Source: Planctomycetaceae bacterium
GTDB taxonomy: Bacteria; Planctomycetota; MHYJ01; SBBU01
Direction: 5' to 3'
DNA: 5,510 bases
Assembly (NCBI GenBank): GCA_005239585.1
Contig: SBBU01000233.1
Location: 1-5,510, forward strand
The notes under the pieces are model-generated. The model was not told where the DNA came from and did not search any database. It saw nothing but the letters and a program-made list of their open reading frames with translations. Below are positions 1 through 5,510 of this stretch, one piece after another. A program made the translations under genes and the position numbers. The first letter of the stretch is position 1. Every line of letters begins with the position of its first letter.

Positions 1-9
1 ACTTATTTT

Positions 10-14
10 GGGAG
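10..14 (+). promoter_or_regulatory. Ribosome binding site of the large protease gene
   Basis: GGGAG lies 10 bases before the ATG at 25. It supports that start over the alternative in-frame ATG at 34 (residue 4), which would place the site about 19 bases away. The 24 bases upstream of the gene are too short to show a promoter. Confidence 0.6.
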
Positions 15-24
15 TTGCAAGACT

Positions 25-3000
25 ATGAATAGAATGCTCTTGGTATTAGGAGTTAGTTTTTTAGTCTTTACGTCAGGTTTGGCATATCGCAACACAATAG
101 ATGTAGGCACTGGTTTTGCCGCAGGTCCTCTACTTGATGCGAGTGATATGTCTGAAAATAACTCTATGTACTGGACATCCGGTGCCAACGATTATTCCAG
201 TACAATAAGTATTTCGGACGATACTTCCAAGGCAAAAGCAGGTGTAGCTTCTATAAAAGTATCTTCTGCACTCGGTCCAAACAGTTTTCCTTTTGTAGTG
301 TTTCCCAAGACACGTTCTGCAAACTGGGATCTGCACGGTACGCAATCACTTGAGTTTTGGATATCAGTTAGTGATACCGCAAACTGGCAAAATTATCCTA
401 TCATAAGACTTGGAAATAGAGGAGGTGGCTTTTACGAATATAGACTTACGGGAACATCTAGTGTGTACACAAACGGATCTAGCGGTAACTGGGTGAAAAT
501 ATCTGTACCTCTTCAAGGAGAGAATTGGAAACGTGAGCAATATGGACAGATGTCATTATTCAGCGTTGATTACATTGAAATTTTTGGACATGGAAATTTC
601 TGGATCGATGGTCTTGCATTCATACCGGGTGGGATGACATCAGGACTTGTTAATCTTAACGCTCCCGATTTGGATGTGACTATAATTGAACGTTCTCCTG
701 TCTATCCACGAGATGAGGCAACATACCCGCTCAGATATCCAATGGTTCCAAATGTAACTTCGAAGAGAACCTATTCGGTTGGTGAAGAGGTTACCTTCAC
801 TGCATCCATTGTAAATAAAGGTAAAACCAATGCTCAGGCTTTTAATGTTGAATGGCTTGTAGATGGTGTCCTACAGAAAACGGAATCTGTAACCTCACTT
901 GCTACTGGAGTGAAGATCATGTCTGTTTTCAAATGGCCTTGGCAAAATGGTCAGCATAGCATTACATGTCACGTAGATTCTGCGAAACTATTAAGTGAAT
1001 CATGTAGAGAAAATAATATTCTGATAGACTGGACTGATGCTTGGAGCTTTCACTTTGTTGTAAGGAGTGATTTTTATAACGCACTTGAGCAGATCTATAA
1101 TGGATTAGGATCGAGTTCTGCAGAGGATTATTTCCAACTGATCATTCGCCAAATTCATCTCGTGTTTTCGCAATCGACTTACGACTTTGCGCCAAATGGA
1201 GTAACTGCACATGTGAGAGTGGGAAAGATTACGGTATATAATACAGGCCAGCCAGTGCCTGCGTCTGATCCTTCAATGGATGGTGCATGGTACTTTAGCG
1301 GTGACACTTATGCAAAAAATTGGAGTGCTCATTGGGATTGGGGCTTGATTCACGAACTCATGCACCAGTTAGGAATAGTGGATAATTATGCAATGAATAT
1401 AGAGGGAAATGTTAATCAGGTTGATGGGAAGACGTATCATCCAACTAATGGCGGTATGATGGGAGGAGGAACTATTGAAGGCCACAAGAGCATAAGCGTT
1501 ACAGGAAGTCTTATACTTGCATCCATAGATGTGTATGCCCTTAATTCAACTGCCAATAAAAGAAGAGGTTTGTTTGGAACATATCTTTATGACACGCCAC
1601 AGAATAATAATTTAAGATTGCTTGATGAAAATGGCCAGCCAATAGCTGGTGCAAACGTAAAACTCTATCAAAAAGACGAAGGAGATTTTCTTGATGCAAC
1701 AGCTGAAATAACAGGAACAACCGATTCTCAGGGAATGATTTCATTACCTAATAGACCGGTTATACTGAAAGAGGGACCCTACTATGCACGAGTTAGTAAT
1801 ACGACAGCACAGGTAGACTTGACAAGAATAAACCAATTTTGGCTTCACATCGGGGCTCAAGGTCCTACTGGTTTTTCTCTGTGGATAGATGGACTTGTTT
1901 TGGGAGGCCAGGAGATAACTGAGGGAACGTCAGGTTGGACAAGCCCTGTTACGTTTGATACTACTCAGGTCAAGTCTGGAACCGGTTCAGTGCTGTGGAA
2001 TGTTCCTGCGGCTTCAGATGGTGTAGGTGATAGTTGGCTCAAGTACCAAAAGTCAAATGGGACTTGGGACCTGTCTAATATTCAAACTTTGTCAGTTTGG
2101 ATAAAGACTGGCACATTAAATGCAAAGGCACGTCAACAGGGAACAGAATTTTATTTTGTAGATACGAATGGTAACTATGTAAAGCTAATCGCTTGGGTCG
2201 CTGGCTTCTTAGAAAAGGATTGGGTGAAATTCGAAATCCCGTTAAATAAACCTGCAAATAGCTCCGCTATTGAAGGTGTATGGTTTCATGAGAATGTTAC
2301 AGGCGCTTTCGATACTCCTCTTCTTAACGCAGATAGATGGGTTGTAGATGATTGGGGGCAAATTTTAAGAGAAAATCCATTTGGTAAGATTTTTTATGAG
2401 AGCCGCAACGGCACATTTCTGATAGAAGTGAGTACTGTTGATGGAAGAACGGGACGGGTTCCGTTACGAGTGTGGGAGTTTAACGTTGCCTATGCAAGAA
2501 ATCCAAACGCAACAGCTCTCTATAACAAGTATCCGTTTGGAGCACCTCCTACTTTTGTGTCGTTGGCAGACAAGTCTGTTGTTGCCGGCCAAACGTTAAC
2601 ATTTCCAGTGACAGCCACGGATCCGGACGATGGCAGTATAACGATAACTATGGAAAATCTCGATGGTTTGCAAGGCATTACATGGACCGGCAATTCATTT
2701 TCTGTGACGGTTCCTGTAACTGCGCAGACAGGTCAGTATAGAATCAGATTTACTGCCTCAGATGGGACTTTTTCATATCAAAAAACAGTTACGATAGCGG
2801 TAGAATCTTCAGCTACTAATGCTGATTTGACTATAAGTGATATGTGGCTTCCGCCTATCGTAGAACAGGGGAAGACACTGACATTGCTTGAGGCGATTTC
2901 AAATAAATCGAGCGGTAACATAGGCTCATTCAGTATTACATACACAATTTATAATGGCACCGTTCCAAGCATTGTCCTAGGGAGTCGAACTGTTACCAGC

Positions 3001-4947
3001 CTCTCTGGCAGCGCAACAGAGTTCAAGTCAGTTTCATTGACGATTCCATCGACGTTGGCAGATGGAAATTACACTATTCAGATAACAGTTGATTCCGGAA
3101 ATTCTATTTCAGAGCCGGATGAAACGAACAATACGTTATCAAAATCGATTCGGGTTAGTAAACCGTTCAAGTATGACGTTGACGGCGATGGTTTGATGAG
3201 GAGCTCAGACGTTGTACTTGTTACAGGTGTCTTTTTTGTCGACGTAGGGGCTTTTAATTTCAATCCTGTATGTGATGTTACTGGGGATGGTCTTATCAGA
3301 TCAGCAGATATTGTTAAGGTGAACGAATATTTCTTTGTGGATTTCACAAAACCAGCAGCCAAGTTAACTGCGCCTTCATATGTGGCAACAGGACAATCAC
3401 TGACAATACAATACGAAAGTAAAGAGACACAAGTAACAGTTGTAAAATATGAATTGGATTACAAAGGGGACACCAATTATGATGTGGTAGCATCAACCCC
3501 GGGTACTGTAACACATACTTATACAACAGCGGGTACGTATACGGTAACATTGAGATTAACAGATGATAAAGGACAGACGGCAACAGCAACGACACTGATA
3601 AATGTAGTAAATTTTAACACACAAGCACCAACAGTATCAGGTAGTCAGATATCAGGATATGAAGGGGTGAACCTATCATGGACAGGAGGATCATCACCAT
3701 ACTGGAGAGTTTTCAGGAGTGTAAATGGAGGGGCATATACGTTAAGAACAACAGTCAACACCAGAAGCTTCAGCGAAAGTGATACAAGCATTCTGTCAGG
3801 AAATACATACAAGTATTATGTGCAGAGCTCAAAAGACTCGGCAGGCAGCGTAATTGGAACATCATCAAATATAGTGAGTATTACAGTAAGTACGGCTGCA
3901 CCGTCATTGACTAGGGGAGCAATAAGTAATTTCTCGATAGCATTATCATGGAGTCCAATACCCTCAGGCAGCGTATCGATAGAAAGAATGGTATCGGGAG
4001 GGAGTTTCGGTCAGATAGCGGTGGTAACAGGGACAAGTTGGACAGACAGCAAGGCAGTGCCGGGATTGACGTATAGTTACAAAATAAGGTACACAGATGG
4101 AAACAGCAGGTACACGAAATATTCCAATACAGTGAGCGGGACGACAACGGCAGTAACATCAAGTTTAACGGCAGTGGCAACCTCTGGGCAGACAAACAGT
4201 GTGAGTTTATCGTGGACGCCGCTACCACCTAGCGGAGTAAACACATTGATCGAGCGAAGTGATGGAGGCCTATATGCGCAGATCGCGAGTGTAAGCGGAG
4301 GAACAGGAAGCTTTGTAGATTTAGCACAGTCAGGCACAACATATAGTTACAAAGTGAGATTTACAGATAATAGTGGGGGTAATGGGAGCTATTCTGGGAT
4401 AGCAAGTGCAGCACCCACAGCCAGCTCTATAGTGCCAGTCTTAAATGCAAGTTCGATCGTTTCGGTATCTGCCGCAGGGTTAAGCTGGACACCAGTACCA
4501 AACCCTACGAGCCATCCGAATGCATGCATAGAGATGAAGAATCCGATCCTGACAGTGTTCAGTGTATTGAAGAGTACTAGTCAGACAGCTGCGATTCATC
4601 CATCATTGGTAGCCGGATCCAGCTATACATATAAAATGAGGTTTATAAATAGCGCTTCGAATGGAGCAAGTGCATATTCAGGAGAGGCAACATTTGCGAC
4701 ACCAGTGCCGGTCTTATCGGTGACTGGAAATGGGGCAGGGAGTGTAACACTTACAATAGATACAGCGACAAGCCCATGTTTCATGGTTTACAGATCGACA
4801 GATGGGACAAATTTCAGCTATGTGGGGTACACAGCGACATCGAGTTTCACTAATAGCGGCCTATCAAGTGGAACCACATATTACTATTATGTAAAGAGCT
4901 GGAATCAGGGATTGTCTTCCAACACTGTTAGTATAACTGCTCAATAA
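25..4947 (+). CDS. Secreted multidomain zinc metallopeptidase-like protein with jelly-roll, CARDB, dockerin, PKD and Fn3 modules
   Basis: This is a complete 1640-residue ORF ending in TAA. Residues 1-20 form a signal peptide: a hydrophobic core (LLVLGVSFLVF) followed by a likely cut after SGLA. The modules, with approximate residues, are: jelly-roll carbohydrate-binding-like domain 33-208; CARDB 213-337; zincin domain 338-530 with HELMHQLGIVD at 443-453; carboxypeptidase-regulatory-like segment 530-600; second jelly roll 618-787; continuation of the split domain 788-838; Ig/cadherin-like 840-928; CARDB 933-1046; dockerin-like calcium loops 1050-1105; PKD 1111-1197; five Fn3-like repeats 1201-1640. 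The protein has no C-terminal membrane anchor, LPXTG or PEP-CTERM-type tail, so it is probably released or held through the dockerin. The likely role is an extracellular zinc protease targeted to glycan-rich material. The protease assignment rests on the motif and on the position of the domain. Substrate and peptidase family are unknown. I do not recognise a named gene. Confidence 0.85.
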   Translation: MNRMLLVLGVSFLVFTSGLAYRNTIDVGTGFAAGPLLDASDMSENNSMYWTSGANDYSSTISISDDTSKAKAGVASIKVSSALGPNSFPFVVFPKTRSANWDLHGTQSLEFWISVSDTANWQNYPIIRLGNRGGGFYEYRLTGTSSVYTNGSSGNWVKISVPLQGENWKREQYGQMSLFSVDYIEIFGHGNFWIDGLAFIPGGMTSGLVNLNAPDLDVTIIERSPVYPRDEATYPLRYPMVPNVTSKRTYSVGEEVTFTASIVNKGKTNAQAFNVEWLVDGVLQKTESVTSLATGVKIMSVFKWPWQNGQHSITCHVDSAKLLSESCRENNILIDWTDAWSFHFVVRSDFYNALEQIYNGLGSSSAEDYFQLIIRQIHLVFSQSTYDFAPNGVTAHVRVGKITVYNTGQPVPASDPSMDGAWYFSGDTYAKNWSAHWDWGLIHELMHQLGIVDNYAMNIEGNVNQVDGKTYHPTNGGMMGGGTIEGHKSISVTGSLILASIDVYALNSTANKRRGLFGTYLYDTPQNNNLRLLDENGQPIAGANVKLYQKDEGDFLDATAEITGTTDSQGMISLPNRPVILKEGPYYARVSNTTAQVDLTRINQFWLHIGAQGPTGFSLWIDGLVLGGQEITEGTSGWTSPVTFDTTQVKSGTGSVLWNVPAASDGVGDSWLKYQKSNGTWDLSNIQTLSVWIKTGTLNAKARQQGTEFYFVDTNGNYVKLIAWVAGFLEKDWVKFEIPLNKPANSSAIEGVWFHENVTGAFDTPLLNADRWVVDDWGQILRENPFGKIFYESRNGTFLIEVSTVDGRTGRVPLRVWEFNVAYARNPNATALYNKYPFGAPPTFVSLADKSVVAGQTLTFPVTATDPDDGSITITMENLDGLQGITWTGNSFSVTVPVTAQTGQYRIRFTASDGTFSYQKTVTIAVESSATNADLTISDMWLPPIVEQGKTLTLLEAISNKSSGNIGSFSITYTIYNGTVPSIVLGSRTVTSLSGSATEFKSVSLTIPSTLADGNYTIQITVDSGNSISEPDETNNTLSKSIRVSKPFKYDVDGDGLMRSSDVVLVTGVFFVDVGAFNFNPVCDVTGDGLIRSADIVKVNEYFFVDFTKPAAKLTAPSYVATGQSLTIQYESKETQVTVVKYELDYKGDTNYDVVASTPGTVTHTYTTAGTYTVTLRLTDDKGQTATATTLINVVNFNTQAPTVSGSQISGYEGVNLSWTGGSSPYWRVFRSVNGGAYTLRTTVNTRSFSESDTSILSGNTYKYYVQSSKDSAGSVIGTSSNIVSITVSTAAPSLTRGAISNFSIALSWSPIPSGSVSIERMVSGGSFGQIAVVTGTSWTDSKAVPGLTYSYKIRYTDGNSRYTKYSNTVSGTTTAVTSSLTAVATSGQTNSVSLSWTPLPPSGVNTLIERSDGGLYAQIASVSGGTGSFVDLAQSGTTYSYKVRFTDNSGGNGSYSGIASAAPTASSIVPVLNASSIVSVSAAGLSWTPVPNPTSHPNACIEMKNPILTVFSVLKSTSQTAAIHPSLVAGSSYTYKMRFINSASNGASAYSGEATFATPVPVLSVTGNGAGSVTLTIDTATSPCFMVYRSTDGTNFSYVGYTATSSFTNSGLSSGTTYYYYVKSWNQGLSSNTVSITAQ
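121..648 (+). other. Jelly-roll, carbohydrate-binding-like domain 1
   Basis: Residues about 33-208. The pattern is typical of beta-sandwich sugar-binding-like domains: a WDLHGTQSLEFWISV strand near residue 106, then NWVKISVPL near 162, and a closing FWIDGLAF strand near 199. It shares landmark strands with the second jelly roll at 618-787, so the two probably arose by duplication. Glycan binding is inferred from the fold type. No binding residues can be assigned by eye. Confidence 0.55.
661..1035 (+). other. CARDB-type beta-sandwich domain 1
   Basis: Residues about 213-337. It opens with APDLDVTI and carries the CARDB landmarks: a VGEEVTFTASIVNKGKTNA stretch near 252 and an ending of the form vDsakll-ESCRENNIL near 318-333. 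Two cysteines (315 and 327) could pair after export. CARDB modules are usually adhesion or spacer modules in secreted proteins. Here it sits directly before the peptidase domain. Confidence 0.65.
1036..1614 (+). other. Zincin (metzincin-like) metallopeptidase domain
   Basis: Residues about 338-530. The motif HELMHQLGIVD (443-453) matches HEXXHXXGXXD: His443, His447 and Asp453 would bind zinc, and Glu444 would be the general base. Asn454-Tyr455 follow, recalling the Asp-x-Tyr after the third ligand in M6 and M64 peptidases. Met478-Met479, in a glycine-rich GGMMGGG segment 25-26 residues further on, could form the metzincin Met-turn. The domain ends near KRRGLFGTYLYDTP (513-526). All expected catalytic residues are present, so activity is plausible. 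The family cannot be fixed by eye. No separate propeptide is evident, although the N-terminal jelly roll and CARDB could shield the active site. Confidence 0.65.
1615..2538 (+). other. Carboxypeptidase-regulatory-like domain apparently interrupted by a second jelly roll
   Basis: Residues 531-577 (LRLLDENGQPIAGANVKLYQ, then GTTDSQGMISLPNRP) form a carboxypeptidase-regulatory/CnaB-like beta segment. Residues 784-838 (NPFGKIFYESRNGTFLIEV, then EFNVAYARNPNA) look like the remaining strands of the same domain. Between them, at about 618-787 (bases 1876-2385), lies a jelly roll resembling the N-terminal one: KSGTGSV matches KAGVASI, GTWDLSNIQTLSVWI matches ANWDLHGTQSLEFWI, and DWVKFEIPL matches NWVKISVPL. 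The insertion reading is an inference from strand landmarks. Three adjacent independent domains remain possible. Confidence 0.45.
2542..2808 (+). other. Ig/cadherin-like domain
   Basis: Residues about 840-928. The order APPTFVSLADKSVVAGQTL, TATDPDDGSITI, and YRIRFTASDGTFSYQKTVTI is the usual pattern of bacterial putative-Ig or cadherin-like modules. The DPDD turn could bind calcium. It probably acts as a rigid spacer between the peptidase half and the dockerin half. Confidence 0.6.
2821..3162 (+). other. CARDB-type beta-sandwich domain 2
   Basis: Residues about 933-1046. It begins ADLTISDMWLPPIVEQGKTL and ends with the classic CARDB signature VDSGNSISEPDETNNTLSKS (1022-1041). It has the same module type as residues 213-337 and is followed at once by the dockerin-like loops. 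Confidence 0.75.
3172..3342 (+). other. Dockerin type I-like pair of calcium-binding loops
   Basis: There are two 12-residue loops of the DxDxDGxxxSxD form, 33 residues apart: DVDGDGLMRSSD at 1051-1062 and DVTGDGLIRSADI from 1084. Each is followed by a hydrophobic helix (VVLVTGVFF and IVKVNEYFF). Loop 1 has all acidic ligands (Asp1051, 1053, 1055, 1062). Loop 2 has Thr1086 at the third position. Positions 10-11 of the loops, which set cohesin specificity in known dockerins, are Ser-Ser and Ser-Ala. Dockerins bind cohesins in cellulosomes but also occur widely in bacteria without cellulosomes. No cohesin is visible here, so the partner is unknown. Confidence 0.8.
3355..3615 (+). other. PKD domain
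   Basis: Residues about 1111-1197. The C-terminal half is diagnostic: VTHTYTTAGTYTVTLRLTDD (1165-1182) is the HxYxxxGxYTVxLxVTDD signature of PKD domains. It follows the dockerin directly and opens the region of altered codon usage. Confidence 0.85.
3625..4944 (+). repeat. Five tandem Fn3-like repeats forming the C-terminus
   Basis: Approximate units: residues 1201-1289, 1291-1375, 1376-1465, 1466-1560 and 1561-1640. Recurring landmarks are an LSWTP/LSWSP strand (units 2-4, near 1327, 1399 and 1487; LSWTGG in unit 1), a turn of the IERSDGG or VYRSTDG kind, and an S-Y-Y/K strand such as LTYSYKIRYTD, TTYSYKVRFTD and SSYTYKMRFIN. Units 2 and 3 are also close at DNA level here, sharing TATAGTTACAAA at 4072 and 4342. 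Unit 4 is the most diverged and has lost the IERSDGG turn. Such arrays usually act as spacers or weak glycan contacts in secreted polysaccharide-active enzymes. Unit borders are approximate. Confidence 0.7.
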
Positions 4948-5034
4948 CACACCTTTGCATTATGAAAATGTTACTATTAACCCGGTTATAGATGAAAGCA
5001 GATAAAGGTTTAAAAAGATTTTGACGGAGCAAAA
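4948..5034 (+). other. Short intergenic spacer without a clear terminator or promoter
   Basis: These 87 bases separate the two co-directional genes. I see no stem followed by a T run, and no well-spaced -35/-10 pair, so co-transcription is plausible. The only symmetric element is an 11-base near-palindrome, TAACC-C-GGTTA, at 4978-4988. Its one-base centre makes it a poor hairpin, and it could at most be an operator. Confidence 0.4.
5026..5029 (+). promoter_or_regulatory. Ribosome binding site of the agarase-like gene
   Basis: GGAG lies five bases before the ATG at 5035. An in-frame TAA at 5011-5013 excludes any earlier start, so this site and ATG define the gene start. Confidence 0.65.
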
Positions 5035-5510
5035 ATGGGAAAAATAGTTTTAACTTTGCTGTTATTTGCATTTACTTTATCTGCCGATCAAGAGGAAAAG
5101 AAGCAACAAAAAATCCCCGATGGCCCCTTTGTTGACAAGTATGGTCAGTACTTACATGAAGACTGGGCAGGTAAGATTAAAGATGATACACAGTTGGCCA
5201 AGGAACTTGAAGAGGAGCAAAAGCTTTTAAATGCATATAATCATGACGAGTACTTACAGAAGCAAGGTCTGGATAAATATGGGGGTATAAAGGGCTCAGG
5301 ACTAAAAGCAACAGGGTTCTTTAGAGTAGAAAAGGTAAAAGGTAAATGGTGGTTGGTAACCCCAGAGGGTAATCCTTTCTTTTCCCTTGGTATATGCGGA
5401 GTTAAATATGGTGCTGCGGGGGCGGCAGAAACCCCTCTGAAAAATGCCGGGAAGAGGCACTTGCGCCCGAATGATCGTAAAAGCCTTTTCTCATGGCTTC
5501 CTGAAAAAAA
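5035..5510 (+). CDS. N-terminal part of a secreted agarase/beta-galactosidase-like glycoside hydrolase (runs off the window)
   Basis: The reading frame is open from ATG 5035 to the last base, giving 158 residues with no stop. It starts with a short signal peptide: a hydrophobic core (IVLTLLLFAFTL) and a likely cut after LSA at residue 17. A charged segment (DQEEKKQQK) follows. Then come FVDKYGQYLHEDWAGKI near 31-47, an acidic helix (DTQLAKELEEEQKLL), DKYGG near 80, and LKATGFFRVEKVKGKWWLV, PEGNPFFSLGICGV near 90-123, ending in FSWLPEK. From memory, this order of landmarks opens many bacterial proteins annotated as agarase or beta-galactosidase-like glycoside hydrolases, common in planctomycetes and related groups. 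The WWLVTPEGNPFFSLG strand would be the first beta strand of a TIM barrel. The catalytic acids lie beyond the window, so family and substrate cannot be confirmed. A lipobox is absent. Confidence 0.7.
   Translation, partial: MGKIVLTLLLFAFTLSADQEEKKQQKIPDGPFVDKYGQYLHEDWAGKIKDDTQLAKELEEEQKLLNAYNHDEYLQKQGLDKYGGIKGSGLKATGFFRVEKVKGKWWLVTPEGNPFFSLGICGVKYGAAGAAETPLKNAGKRHLRPNDRKSLFSWLPEK

Noticed and set aside
3..345. Minus-strand open frames opposite the start of the large gene
   Set aside because: They overlap the signal peptide and first jelly roll of the sense gene antisense, and show no domain or convincing ribosome binding site.
3078..4337. Several minus-strand open frames of 83-105 codons opposite the dockerin, PKD and Fn3 region
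   Set aside because: They lie antisense to a well-supported coding frame with clear domains. Their translations are low-complexity (Leu, Ser, Pro and Thr rich) with no domain signal, as expected from the biased codon usage of the sense strand.
4501..4590. Possible compensated frameshift in Fn3 unit 4, where the expected IERSDGG turn is missing
   Set aside because: The other two frames contain stop codons in this stretch, and the flanking Fn3 strands stay in one frame. Ordinary divergence is the simpler reading.
25..4947. C-terminal sorting signal (LPXTG, PEP-CTERM, type IX secretion tail)
   Set aside because: The protein ends within the last strand of the fifth Fn3 unit (VSITAQ) with no hydrophobic segment, basic tail or recognised sorting motif.
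4948..5034. Rho-independent terminator or promoter between the genes
   Set aside because: There is no GC-rich stem followed by a T run. TTGCAT at 4955 has no suitably spaced -10 box, and TTGACG at 5021 is too close to the start codon and overlaps the ribosome binding site.

Overview
The window holds two co-directional genes on the + strand. The first encodes a very large secreted multidomain protein (25-4947, 1640 aa). The second is the 5' part of a secreted protein whose N-terminal region resembles agarase/beta-galactosidase-like glycoside hydrolases (5035 to the window end, 158 aa visible). No RNA gene, insertion sequence, CRISPR array or convincing promoter is visible.

Organism: base composition looks moderate to AT-leaning (low 40s % GC, estimated by eye). 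Both genes have Shine-Dalgarno sequences and start with ATG, so this is bacterial. Large secreted proteins combining sugar-binding-like jelly rolls, CARDB, dockerin, PKD and Fn3 modules, next to an agarase-like hydrolase, suggest a polysaccharide-degrading environmental bacterium, perhaps of the Planctomycetes-Verrucomicrobia-Lentisphaerae group or an uncultured candidate phylum. The lineage is an inference and cannot be settled from this window.

Layout: 1-24 is a leader with a ribosome binding site. In 25-4947 the first protein reads, in order: signal peptide; jelly-roll carbohydrate-binding-like domain; CARDB domain; zincin (metallopeptidase) domain with an intact HEXXHXXGXXD motif; a carboxypeptidase-regulatory-like beta domain apparently split by a second jelly roll; an Ig/cadherin-like domain; a second CARDB; a dockerin-type pair of calcium loops; a PKD domain; and five Fn3-like repeats to the C-terminus. 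From the PKD domain onward, synonymous codon choice changes sharply, suggesting that the PKD/Fn3 tail has a different history from the rest. 4948-5034 is a short spacer with no clear terminator. The second gene then runs off the window.

How they may work together (inference): both proteins appear to be exported. The first could be a calcium- and zinc-dependent protease delivered to glycan-rich or glycoprotein material by its binding modules, possibly docked through its dockerin. The second would act on polysaccharide. The short spacer suggests co-transcription but does not prove it.
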